Positions 1 to 8,805 of a DNA stretch of 64,000 bases are shown one piece after another. How positions within the stretch are numbered: the first letter of the stretch is position 1; each line of letters starts with the position of its first letter. Origin of the DNA: Pollutiaquabacter aromativorans (GTDB lineage Bacteria; Bacteroidota; Bacteroidia; AKYH767-A; 2013-40CM-41-45); NCBI GenBank assembly GCA_049177215.1, contig CP185379.1:310001-374000 (forward strand), given 5' to 3'. Under the pieces are notes generated by a model. It had not been told where the DNA came from. It saw only the letters and a program-made list of their open reading frames with translations, and made no database searches. The translations under genes and the position numbers were made by a program.

Positions 1-630
<630 letters not shown>

Positions 631-667
631 GGTTATGGAGATGCGTTTGGTTTGCGTTTTGAAGGCG

Positions 668-675
668 CAAAAGTA
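668..675 (-). promoter_or_regulatory. Bacteroidota -7 promoter element of atpD
   Basis: Reverse-strand TACTTTTG matches the Bacteroidota primary-sigma consensus TAnnTTTG and lies 38 nt upstream of the atpD ATG. No clear TTG box is visible at the expected distance, so the assignment rests on the -7 element and its position. Confidence 0.5.
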
Positions 676-887
676 GCGTTTTTCGGGCGAATCCGGTAGC
701 CTGTTGGTAATTTGTTTCTATACTCCTCAACGCCTCCTGGAGTATTGAAATTCAGTATTTTACAGTTGTTTTACGAATCCTTTCCAGGGCTTGAATTTGA
801 ACCCGGGAGCTTTCGTGTTTCAGGCTTCTCTACAGCGGGTCGTGGATGAAATACCGATTCCTGCACGATTTGGGGTTACAAGCCCGT

Positions 888-895
888 TATTTTTG
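888..895 (+). promoter_or_regulatory. TAnnTTTG element directly upstream of murF
   Basis: TATTTTTG matches the Bacteroidota -7 consensus and ends five bases before the murF ATG at 901. If used, transcription would begin at or almost at the start codon, giving a leaderless or nearly leaderless mRNA. The 631-900 gap otherwise holds no recognisable gene. Confidence 0.45.
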
Positions 896-900
896 GCAAA

Positions 901-2211
901 ATGTCGATCCCGCTCGAAGCACTCTACAAGTACTACCGGCAACATCCTGTTGTCTGCACGGATACCCGGACGATTGTGCCTGGTTGCCTTTTTTTCGCCC
1001 TCAAGGGACCGAACTTCAACGGGAACGCTTTCGCTGCAAAAGCGCTTGCTTCCGGCGCCGCGTTTGCGGTGGTCGACGAGCCCGGCGCGGTCACGGACCC
1101 GCGTTGTCTGTTGGTGGAGGATGTGTTGACCAGCCTGCAATTGCTGGCGCAGCACCATCGCCGGCAGCTGCGTATTCCGTTCCTGGCCATTACCGGTTCC
1201 AACGGGAAGACGACGACGAAGGAACTGGTGCGCGCGGTACTCGCGAAGAAGTTCAAGACACTCGCGACGAAAGGAAATCTGAACAATCACATCGGCGTGC
1301 CGCTGACCATCTTGTCCATCACGGATGAAATCGAATTCGCGGTCATCGAAATGGGCGCCAATCATCAGCAGGAGATCGCGTCGTATTGCAAGATCGTGGA
1401 GCCCGAATACGGCCTCATTACCAATGTCGGTAAAGCGCATCTTGAAGGCTTCGGCGGATTCGAAGGCGTGAAGAAAGGCAAAGGCGAGTTGTACGAATGG
1501 ATCGGCGCGCACGGCAAGCTCGTTTTCCTGAACAACGACAATCCACACCTGACGGAAATGGTCGCCGTACGCGGCGCCGAGCACCGGCAGCGTTACGGCA
1601 CTACGGCCGATTGCGACTGCCGGGGTGAGTTGTTGGGCGAATTGCCGGGGCTCCACTTGCGCTGGACGTATGGTACGGTGGCAGGTGAGATCAAAGCGAA
1701 GATCGTCGGTCGATACAATTTCGAGAACGTACTGGCCGCGATCTGCATCGGGAATTACTTCGGCGTTTCGGCGGAACAGATCGGGGCGGCTATCGAGGCT
1801 TACGAACCGGACAACAGCCGGTCGCAGTTGGTCCACCGCGGCAGCAACACCATCGTGCTCGACGCCTACAACGCGAACCCCACGAGCATGGAAGCCGCGC
1901 TCCGGAATTTCGAAGCGATTGAGTCAGATCGGAAAGTCGTCTGCCTCGGCGAAATGGCGGAATTGGGCGAGGCTTCCGAGGAAGAACACATGCGGCTGGC
2001 GGAGCGACTGCGCCTCGCGAATTTTAGCAACATCATCCTGGTCGGTGCCCGCTTCGCCACCTGGGCCGGCCGACTGAGTTGCATGCATTTCGACGATTCC
2101 GAAAAGGCTGCGGCCTGGATGCGCCAGCAACGCTTCGAACAGACCTGGTTTCTCGTCAAGGGTTCCCGCAGCACGAAGATGGAAAAGGTGGCGGAAGCGA
2201 TCGCCGGTTGA
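901..2211 (+). CDS. murF: UDP-N-acetylmuramoyl-tripeptide--D-alanyl-D-alanine ligase
   Basis: MurF is the ATP-dependent Mur ligase that adds the D-Ala-D-Ala dipeptide to UDP-MurNAc-tripeptide, the last cytoplasmic step of peptidoglycan precursor synthesis. The 436-aa protein has the family layout: an N-terminal substrate domain, a central ATPase domain with the P-loop GSNGKTTT (Lys at residue 103), the EMGANHQQEI motif, the nearby NVGKAHLEGF motif, and a C-terminal ligand domain with LDAYNANPTSM, typical of MurF rather than MurC/D/E. The length is normal. It stands alone rather than in a dcw cluster. A TAnnTTTG element immediately precedes the ATG. Confidence 0.96.
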   Translation: MSIPLEALYKYYRQHPVVCTDTRTIVPGCLFFALKGPNFNGNAFAAKALASGAAFAVVDEPGAVTDPRCLLVEDVLTSLQLLAQHHRRQLRIPFLAITGSNGKTTTKELVRAVLAKKFKTLATKGNLNNHIGVPLTILSITDEIEFAVIEMGANHQQEIASYCKIVEPEYGLITNVGKAHLEGFGGFEGVKKGKGELYEWIGAHGKLVFLNNDNPHLTEMVAVRGAEHRQRYGTTADCDCRGELLGELPGLHLRWTYGTVAGEIKAKIVGRYNFENVLAAICIGNYFGVSAEQIGAAIEAYEPDNSRSQLVHRGSNTIVLDAYNANPTSMEAALRNFEAIESDRKVVCLGEMAELGEASEEEHMRLAERLRLANFSNIILVGARFATWAGRLSCMHFDDSEKAAAWMRQQRFEQTWFLVKGSRSTKMEKVAEAIAG

Positions 2212-2260
2212 GTGCGTCACTGCAACTTCATGCGCAGGATCAATTTTCGTCGTGTAAAAC

Positions 2261-2557
2261 ATGAAAGCTCCCACCTCCTCGCACATCCTCAATACATCGT
2301 CGAACCTCCTGGGCTTTTGCCTGGTGGTCCTGACTTCCCTCCGGATCGCCAACTACTCGGAGCAATCGCTGATCGACGAATTCACGGTCGTAGCCTCGGT
2401 ACTGTTGATGGCCGCCAGCATCCTGTCGTTCCTGGCGATCCGCTCGGATAAGGAAGGCCGGGCCATTCGACTCGAGCAGGCGGCCGATAACCTCTTTCTG
2501 CTTGCACTTGGGGTGATCTTTCTGGCTATCCTCCTGATCGCGGCGACTGTCTTTTGA
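2261..2557 (+). CDS. small hypothetical membrane protein, three predicted TM segments
   Basis: I do not recognise this 98-aa protein. It shows three hydrophobic stretches (about residues 15-30, 42-58 and 76-98) separated by short polar loops, with a charged loop RSDKEGRAIRLEQ between the second and third. This is consistent with a small inner-membrane protein. The start is supported by a TAAAA motif at 2255-2259, the unusual translation-initiation motif described for Bacteroidota, two bases before the ATG. It follows murF by 49 nt on the same strand and may be cotranscribed with it. No function can be inferred. Confidence 0.65.
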   Translation: MKAPTSSHILNTSSNLLGFCLVVLTSLRIANYSEQSLIDEFTVVASVLLMAASILSFLAIRSDKEGRAIRLEQAADNLFLLALGVIFLAILLIAATVF

Positions 2558-2769
2558 TGTGAAAGATGCCGAATGGTCAGGACCTCAACAGTCAAGTTGG
2601 AAATCGAGCGTTTCCAGTGATTACCCGAGTTGTCCACTCCTGCGGATTCTCACACAGGCCATGACATTCGAATGACAATGCCTGCGTTGGCCGACAAACC
2701 AATGGGATTCATCGTCTTTGTATTCCGGACCGGTTAAACTTTTGTTACTTGCCTTCGTCAATTCCACCT

Positions 2770-5058
2770 ATGCGCACCATCCTCCCATTCGTAGCGGCAT
2801 TCGTCGCCCTGTTTTCATTTCGTCTCGCGGCACAAGACACCTTTTACAACCTCAACACCATTCAGGAAGTCCGTATCTACTTCGGTTCTTCCAACTGGGA
2901 TTACCAACTGGATACCGCGGCGGCCGGCACCGATGGCTACATCATAGCCGATTCGGTCAACGTGAACGGCCTCAACTTTCCCCAGGCGGGTGTCAAGTAC
3001 AAGGGCAACAGTTCCTACAGCGCCAGTCGGGTGAAGAACCCCTTTCACATCAAACTCGACAAGGTCATTGACCAGGACTACGAGGGTCACGAAGACATCA
3101 AACTGGCAAACGGATTTTCCGATCCTTCGATGGTTCGCGAGGTTTCCGCGTATTCGATCTGTCGCCAATACATGGATGCTCCCCGTTGTAACTATGCCAG
3201 GGTCTACGTGAACGGAGCCTACTGGGGCCTCTACACGAATTCGGAGGATGTCGGCAACTCCTTTGCCGAGGATCATTACCATTCCTCTTACTCCTCGTAT
3301 TTCAAGTGCAACCCGCGCAACGTGATGAGCGGGACCGGTTCCAGCCTGATCTACCTGGGCACGGATTCGTCGCTCTATTACAATTACTACGAACTGCAAT
3401 CCGATTATGGCTGGGGCGATCTCATCCGCTTCTGCGACAGCCTGACGAATCATCCGACCTATGCCCACACGTTCGTCGATGTGGACCGTGCACTCTGGAT
3501 GCTGGCCTACAACAACGTACTGGTCAACCTGGATTCCTACAGTGGCGGCTTTCGCCAGAATTACTACCTCTACTATGATCACAACCGCCGGTGGATTCCC
3601 ACGGTATGGGACGTTAACATGGCGTACGGCAGCTTCACGAACACCGGAGCAGGTGGCGGCGGCGGCGGTGGTGGGGTAACGGCCATGCAGAACCTCACCC
3701 CCGTGTTGCACGAAACGGACGCCAACTGGCCCCTGATCAGGAACCTGCTGTCGGATCCGATGTACAAGCGCATGTACCTGGCGCACATGCGTACGCTCAA
3801 CAACGAGAACTTTGCCAATGCGGATTACAAAAACCTGATCGGACAGTTGCGCACGCTCATCGACTCGTCCGTGCAGGCCGATCCGAATTTCCTTTACACC
3901 TATACCCAATACCAAAGCAACCTGACCACGACGGTCAGTGGAGGAGGTGGTGGGCCGGGCGGAACCTGCGGGGTGTACGAGCTCATGGATACGCGTACCA
4001 CGTACCTGAGTGGAACGACGCAACTCAGCGCTGCTCCGCCGGCCATCAGCGCCGTGGCGGCCGATCCTGCTACGGCGGTGTACGGTTCCACGGTGAACAT
4101 CACGGCCTCCGTCAGCAATGCCCTTTCGAGTGCCGTTTACCTGGGTTACCGGTACAAGCATAGCGATGTATTCGTTCGTGTGGCCATGAGCGACGACGGA
4201 CTCCACGGCGATGGCGCTGCGGGCGATGGGGTGTATGGCGCAACGATTCCGGTGAATTCGCTCAAGATGGAGTACTACCTCTACGCGGAGAATGCGAGCG
4301 CCGGCATGTTCTCTCCGGAGCGCGCCGAGCACGAGTTCTACACGCTCTTTGCCACGATCACCATGGCCACCAGCGCGGACGTCACGGTGAATGAATTCCT
4401 GGCCGGTAACTCGAGCGGTATCACGAACGAAGAAGGAAAGTACAAGGACTGGATCGAAGTGAAGAACAAAACCGGTGTTCCGCTCGGGCTGGGTGACCTT
4501 TACCTGAGCAACGACCTGAACGACCGGACCAAGTGGCAGTTCCCGCGGACGGCGATCCTTCCTGCCAATGGTTACCTGTTGATCTGGGCGGACGACCAGA
4601 ACACCACCTGGATCGACTACCACACGAATTTCAATCTTACCCTCAGCGGCGATACGATCCTGTTGTCCGATTCGCTGGGCGTACTGGCCGACAGCATACT
4701 CTACCAGCAACAGACGCAGGACCTGTCCGCTTCCCGTTGCGCGGATGGAACCGGACCCTTTGTCGATGGTACCACACCGACTCCGCGTGCAACGAACGAT
4801 TGCGCCTCTACCGGCTATTACGTATCAACGGCATCGGACGCGTTGATCGTCTATCCCAATCCTGCCAGCGATCTCGTTTCGATCCGTTCCGAGAAGTCCA
4901 TGCAACGCGTGGAGATCCTGGACCTGCAGGGCCAGGTGATCGAGCAGCGGGAGCTTTCCGACGACAAGCAAGTGCAGATCGGACTGGAGCGCTTCAGTCC
5001 GGGATTGTATCTGCTGCGCGTCGACGGATTGACACCGGTTCGGCTGGTAATTCAGTAA
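2770..5058 (+). CDS. CotH-like kinase family protein with lamin-tail domain and T9SS sorting domain
   Basis: Predicted secreted protein of 762 aa. I start it at 2770 because MRTILPFVAAFVALFSF is a good signal peptide ending LAAQ; an in-frame ATG 21 nt earlier only adds polar residues. After the signal comes a CotH-type domain (about residues 20-380) with the family signatures GLYTNSEDV, NYYLYYD and TVWDVNMAYGSF. Two glycine runs (around nt 3651-3675 and 3943-3962) interrupt the region. A lamin-tail-like beta domain starts near nt 4380 (VNEFLAGNSSG, KDWIEVKN). The end carries a type A T9SS sorting domain with VYPNPASDLVSI. CotH of Bacillus is a spore-coat kinase; in Bacteroidota the substrate is unknown. 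Likely cell-surface or released. Confidence 0.88.
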   Translation: MRTILPFVAAFVALFSFRLAAQDTFYNLNTIQEVRIYFGSSNWDYQLDTAAAGTDGYIIADSVNVNGLNFPQAGVKYKGNSSYSASRVKNPFHIKLDKVIDQDYEGHEDIKLANGFSDPSMVREVSAYSICRQYMDAPRCNYARVYVNGAYWGLYTNSEDVGNSFAEDHYHSSYSSYFKCNPRNVMSGTGSSLIYLGTDSSLYYNYYELQSDYGWGDLIRFCDSLTNHPTYAHTFVDVDRALWMLAYNNVLVNLDSYSGGFRQNYYLYYDHNRRWIPTVWDVNMAYGSFTNTGAGGGGGGGGVTAMQNLTPVLHETDANWPLIRNLLSDPMYKRMYLAHMRTLNNENFANADYKNLIGQLRTLIDSSVQADPNFLYTYTQYQSNLTTTVSGGGGGPGGTCGVYELMDTRTTYLSGTTQLSAAPPAISAVAADPATAVYGSTVNITASVSNALSSAVYLGYRYKHSDVFVRVAMSDDGLHGDGAAGDGVYGATIPVNSLKMEYYLYAENASAGMFSPERAEHEFYTLFATITMATSADVTVNEFLAGNSSGITNEEGKYKDWIEVKNKTGVPLGLGDLYLSNDLNDRTKWQFPRTAILPANGYLLIWADDQNTTWIDYHTNFNLTLSGDTILLSDSLGVLADSILYQQQTQDLSASRCADGTGPFVDGTTPTPRATNDCASTGYYVSTASDALIVYPNPASDLVSIRSEKSMQRVEILDLQGQVIEQRELSDDKQVQIGLERFSPGLYLLRVDGLTPVRLVIQ

Positions 5059-5078
5059 TTCCTTAAACCGTTCAGACT

Positions 5079-5109
5079 GGCCGGGCGAGCGATCGCCCGG
5101 CCATTTTTA
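5079..5109 (+). terminator. intrinsic terminator of the CotH-like gene
   Basis: A perfect 10-bp GC-rich stem (5079-5088 with 5093-5102), tetraloop GCGA, then ATTTTTAT. It lies 20 nt after the stop codon. Confidence 0.85.
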
Positions 5110-5203
5110 TCATGTACCGGAATGTGATTTCGTATTGCAAGCCCGAAGCAGGCCAGGGAATTTTGCGGGGCAGGTCAGGGAGCCTGCACAGTGAACATCA
5201 TCC

Positions 5204-5584
5204 ATGAACGACATTACCGATCGGCAGGACGTTATCACGCTCGTCGATTCCTTTTACCGGCAGGTTCGCGAGCACCCATTACTCGGACCGATCTTCAACG
5301 AGGTGGCGAAGGTCGATTGGACGGCGCACCTTCCGAAGATGTATTCCTTTTGGGCTACGCTGCTCCTGGGGGAAAATTCCTATTCCGGCAATCCGATGCT
5401 GCCGCACGTTGATCTCAGCCGAAAGGCTACCCTGGACGAGGAAGCATTCAACGCGTGGAAGCAGCTTTTCAATCAAACGGTCGATAGCCTATTCGCCGGT
5501 ACTAAAGCCGAAGAAGCGAAGGAACGCGCCGGCAACATCGCGCGTTTGATGTTGCACAAGGTGCAATCGGCCAAAGCGTATTGA
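5204..5584 (+). CDS. group III truncated hemoglobin
   Basis: A 126-aa 2-over-2 globin that binds heme and O2 or NO in the cytoplasm. Assignment to group III rests on the short length, the N-terminal stretch VDSFYRQVREHPLLGPIF, the W-containing segment MYSFWATLLLG and the strongly conserved YSGNPMLPHVDL, whose histidine is the likely proximal heme ligand. The ATG at 5204 is preferred over out-of-frame alternatives because MNDITDRQDV begins the family's first helix. It is monocistronic, between the CotH terminator and a shared terminator with the leftward BY-kinase gene. Family members are usually linked to NO or O2 handling; the specific role here is not shown by context. Confidence 0.9.
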   Translation: MNDITDRQDVITLVDSFYRQVREHPLLGPIFNEVAKVDWTAHLPKMYSFWATLLLGENSYSGNPMLPHVDLSRKATLDEEAFNAWKQLFNQTVDSLFAGTKAEEAKERAGNIARLMLHKVQSAKAY

Positions 5585-5607
5585 AAGAGTAATAATTTAA
5601 GCGAAAA

Positions 5608-5638
5608 AAAAGGGGCGGTGATCATGTCCGCCCCTTTT
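5608..5638. terminator. bidirectional terminator between hemoglobin and BY-kinase genes
   Basis: An 11-bp inverted repeat (5608-5618 with 5628-5638) around a 9-nt loop, with A-run on the left and T-run on the right, so it can end transcription from both converging genes. Confidence 0.85.
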
Positions 5639-5645
5639 CTTGTAT

Positions 5646-8024
5646 TCATGCCTTCTTCGGTTTCCTGAAAAACTTCTTCTTCCGATTTTCTTCGTCATAA
5701 TAGCCGTAGCCGTGGTAACCATAGCTATAGCCGTAGCCGTACCCGTAGCGTTGGTTGGTGCCGGCATCGTTGAGCAGGATGCAGAGTTGCTTTGCTTTTC
5801 CTTGTTCGTGGATCTCGTTGATCGTTTTGATGTACTCCTTCTTCGAGTAATTCTCGCGAACGATGAAGACGTTGATGTCGGCATGGTTCATCAGCACCAA
5901 GGCGTCGCTCACGATCCCCACCGGCGGCGTGTCGATGATGATGTAATCGTAGCGGTCGCGTAACGAGTGGAGCATTTCCAGTGTCCGTTTGTTGGCCAGG
6001 AGTTCCGCCGGATTCGGCGGGACCGGACCGGACGGGATGATCTCCAATCCGTCGACCGAAGTCTTGTGGATGACTTCTTCCAGCGTCGCGCGACCGATGA
6101 GGTAGTTGCTCACCCCGATGGAGTTGTCGATGCCGAAATCCTGCACCAGTTGCGGCTTGCGCAGGTCCATGCCTACGATGATGACGCGGTAATGCTGCAA
6201 GGCCAGGACCGCCGCAAGGTTCAGGGTCGAAAAGGATTTTCCTTCACCGCCCACGGAGCTGGTGATGAGTACGATCTTGTGCTGATCGGCCAGTCCGAGG
6301 AACATCAGGTTGGCGCGGATGGAACGGAAGGCTTCGGCAATGGCCGATTTCGGCTTGGCGCTCACCACCAGGCGTTCACTGCTGGTGTGGTGTCCCACGA
6401 CGCCGATCACGGGTACTTTCGTCTGCTTCTCCACATCCTCGCGGTTGCTGACAGTGTTCTTCAGATAGCCCTGCAGGGCGATGAAGAGAATGGGCAATAC
6501 CAGCGCGAGGAGGAGCGTGATGATCGCCACCGCCTTGCGGTTCGGGATCACCGGGATCTCGTTGAAGGATGCGCTGTCCAGCACCTTGTTGTCGGACACG
6601 GCCGTTGCCTTGGCGATACCGGTCTCCGCTTTCTTCTGCAGGAGGTAGAGGTAGATATTCTCATTCACCGAGAAATTGCGCTGGATGCCGAGCAGTTCCC
6701 GTTCGATGTTCGGGATCTTGCGGATCGAGCCTTCGTATTCCGCCAACTGGCCCTGGATCGTACCCAGGCTGACGCGCGTCTGGTTGCGGAGGCTGTTGAT
6801 GTTTTCGATCAACGACGCTTTGGTTTCTTCGATCTGCTGGTCAATGACTTTGATCGCCGGAGAGTTCTCACTGGCACCGTACCGCAGGCTGCGCCGTTTG
6901 GTCTGCAGATTCTTCAGTTGACCGATGAGGTCGATCAGCAGGGGATCCGGTGTGCCCAGGCTGGAAGGAGCCAGTTGGTCGAGGTCCTTGTTCGACTTTA
7001 CGTAGTTGTACAGGTAATCCAGCGACTTCAATTCCAGCTCGGCTTTGGCCCGGTCGGCATCGACCCGTGTGACACGCTCGAGGTAGGCCTTGGATTCTTC
7101 GCTCAGGTCAACGGTTCCTTTTTGTTCCTTGAACCGTTGGAGTTCCAGTTCGGTCGCGTTGAGGGTCTTGGAGATCTCCTCGAGTTGCTCGTCCACGAAC
7201 TTCAGCGTCAGCGCGGCGACGGAAGACTTGTCCTTAACGTCCTGGTTGATGTAGACTTTTCCCAGGGTGTTGAGGAAATCCACGGCACGTTCGGGCACCT
7301 GGTCCTGGATGGTGATGTTGATGATGGTCGCGTCCTTGTTGATCGGTTCGGCTTTCATCTTTTCCGAATACCAGGCAATCAGTTTGTTGGTCGATTGGAT
7401 GACAAAGCGGAAGTCATCGTCCTGACGTGCCGCGAAGGAAGGATCGTTCCTTACAATGCGGAGTTTGAATCGGGCTGTCTGGACCTCTTCGCCGAAGCGG
7501 TGTTTGGAGGAGTAGTTGAAATCGTCCACCAACCGGTTGTCCGCCTCGATCTCGAGCTGATAGGTCAGTGAATCCAGCAGGCGGATGTGAAACTCTTCAT
7601 CGTACAAGCCGTCTTGAACATACAGCGGTTCAACGATGAAGGGGTTGTTCTTGTAAATCGGATAACGGAAAAAAGTGGTCTTTCCGTAATAACTGACGCC
7701 CAATCCGAGCTCTTCGATGGTTTCCTGCAGGACGGATCGGGATCGCAGAATGCCGATCTCCGTGGCGACGTTTTTGACGTTGCCGAACAGGTCGCCGGTC
7801 AGGATGTCTTCGATATTGCTCGACTTGTTCTTGCTATCCTTGATGAGCACACTCGTATTCGCTTCGAATACCGGTAGTGTAAAACGGATGTACAACAGGC
7901 CGGCGGTTCCGAAAACGAGTAAGGAGATCAGGAAGTAGTGCCAGTTCCTGCGGATGTTCGAAAAGAGCAGGCGCAGGTCGATCTCGTCGTCGTTGCGTGG
8001 ACGGTTGTCGGTGCTGGCGCGCAT
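5646..8024 (-). CDS. Wzz-type chain-length regulator fused to BY-kinase (Wzc-like)
   Basis: A 792-aa inner-membrane bacterial tyrosine kinase of the Wzc type, which autophosphorylates and controls chain length and export of polysaccharide through Wza. The N-terminal Wzz domain has a TM segment near residues 33-52, a long periplasmic coiled-coil-rich region, and a second TM near residues 505-525. The cytoplasmic kinase has Walker A (GGEGKS, Lys596), Walker A' (VGMDLRKPQL) and Walker B (YIIIDTPPVG). The extreme C-terminus is a Gly/Tyr tail with nine tyrosines followed by basic residues, the autophosphorylation cluster. Its start is 1 nt from the Wza-like stop, so the two are translationally coupled. 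A second copy lies at 31791. Confidence 0.95.
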   Translation of the reverse strand: MRASTDNRPRNDDEIDLRLLFSNIRRNWHYFLISLLVFGTAGLLYIRFTLPVFEANTSVLIKDSKNKSSNIEDILTGDLFGNVKNVATEIGILRSRSVLQETIEELGLGVSYYGKTTFFRYPIYKNNPFIVEPLYVQDGLYDEEFHIRLLDSLTYQLEIEADNRLVDDFNYSSKHRFGEEVQTARFKLRIVRNDPSFAARQDDDFRFVIQSTNKLIAWYSEKMKAEPINKDATIINITIQDQVPERAVDFLNTLGKVYINQDVKDKSSVAALTLKFVDEQLEEISKTLNATELELQRFKEQKGTVDLSEESKAYLERVTRVDADRAKAELELKSLDYLYNYVKSNKDLDQLAPSSLGTPDPLLIDLIGQLKNLQTKRRSLRYGASENSPAIKVIDQQIEETKASLIENINSLRNQTRVSLGTIQGQLAEYEGSIRKIPNIERELLGIQRNFSVNENIYLYLLQKKAETGIAKATAVSDNKVLDSASFNEIPVIPNRKAVAIITLLLALVLPILFIALQGYLKNTVSNREDVEKQTKVPVIGVVGHHTSSERLVVSAKPKSAIAEAFRSIRANLMFLGLADQHKIVLITSSVGGEGKSFSTLNLAAVLALQHYRVIIVGMDLRKPQLVQDFGIDNSIGVSNYLIGRATLEEVIHKTSVDGLEIIPSGPVPPNPAELLANKRTLEMLHSLRDRYDYIIIDTPPVGIVSDALVLMNHADINVFIVRENYSKKEYIKTINEIHEQGKAKQLCILLNDAGTNQRYGYGYGYSYGYHGYGYYDEENRKKKFFRKPKKA

Positions 8025-8025
8025 G

Positions 8026-8790
8026 TTATTTGGTTTGGGTCAGGAAAAAGGTGACGGCAATGATGGCGGTGGAGATCACCGAAGCGAAGAGCGTGACCGA
8101 AGGGTTGATGTTCTGGAAAGCGCGGCGGCGTACCGGAGCGACGTACACGACATCGTCAGGATGCAGGTACCAGGTTTCGGGTGTGAGGCTCGAGCTTTTC
8201 GTGAGGTCGATCTTGTATTCCCGCATCTGGTTGTTCTCCGAGCGCAGCAATTTCACCGCCGAGCGGTCGCCAAAGGTGTTGAGGTCGCCCGCATAACCCA
8301 AGGCCTCCGCCAGGGTGATGCGTTCGTTGGGAACGGGGTAAGTGCCGGGCTTGTTGACTTCGCCGAGCACCGTCACTTTGAAGTTCAGTTTCTTGACGGT
8401 CACCAAGGGGTCTTCCATGTATTCTTTGTACTTCGCGGTGATGGCGCGATTGGCTTCCGCGAGGGACATGCCGTTCAGGTTGACCTTCCCGGCCAGCGGC
8501 AGGTTGACCTCGCCGTTCTCGGCTACGATATAGCCTTTTTCATAAGCCGAACGCGTATCGCTGGTCGGCCGGTCGGCCGGTACGGCGAGATACGGGAAAG
8601 CTTCCGCGTTAATGGAAAAGATATTGATCGAGAGAATGTCTCCGGGATAGATCCGAAGCGTATAGGCGCCGGGTTGCGCCAGCGCGGAAGGAAGTCCATC
8701 CTGGAAGTACACGATCTTCCGCTGTGGCGTACAGGCCGAAAAAAGCAGGGCGATCCACACGAAGTGGAGCAGCGGGAGGATTCTTTTCAT
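8026..8790 (-). CDS. polysaccharide export outer-membrane lipoprotein, Wza-like
   Basis: A 254-aa lipoprotein that would form the outer-membrane channel for polysaccharide, working with the adjacent BY-kinase. The signal peptide ends in a lipobox (LLFSAC, Cys about residue 20), followed by RKIVYFQD, a common Bacteroidota Wza opening. The poly-export domain (YTLRIYPGDILSINIF) and SLBB-type beta-grasp domain (VTVLGEVNKPGTYPVPNE) follow. The C-terminus is hydrophobic (about residues 235-252) and basic at its end. It sits 15 nt after the acyl-CoA dehydrogenase stop and 1 nt before the kinase start. It is the only Wza in the window, so it probably also serves the large locus at 31.8-56 kb. Confidence 0.93.
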   Translation of the reverse strand: MKRILPLLHFVWIALLFSACTPQRKIVYFQDGLPSALAQPGAYTLRIYPGDILSINIFSINAEAFPYLAVPADRPTSDTRSAYEKGYIVAENGEVNLPLAGKVNLNGMSLAEANRAITAKYKEYMEDPLVTVKKLNFKVTVLGEVNKPGTYPVPNERITLAEALGYAGDLNTFGDRSAVKLLRSENNQMREYKIDLTKSSSLTPETWYLHPDDVVYVAPVRRRAFQNINPSVTLFASVISTAIIAVTFFLTQTK

Positions 8791-8805
8791 CAGCAGGAAC
8801 GAGGA

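Noticed and set aside
2815..4710. 631-codon reverse open frame opposite the CotH-like gene
   Set aside because: Antisense of a GC-rich gene; His/Arg/Val-rich with no motif, while the forward frame has a signal peptide and sorting domain.
5967..7571. 534-codon forward open frame opposite the first BY-kinase
   Set aside because: Antisense shadow; the reverse frame has all kinase motifs.
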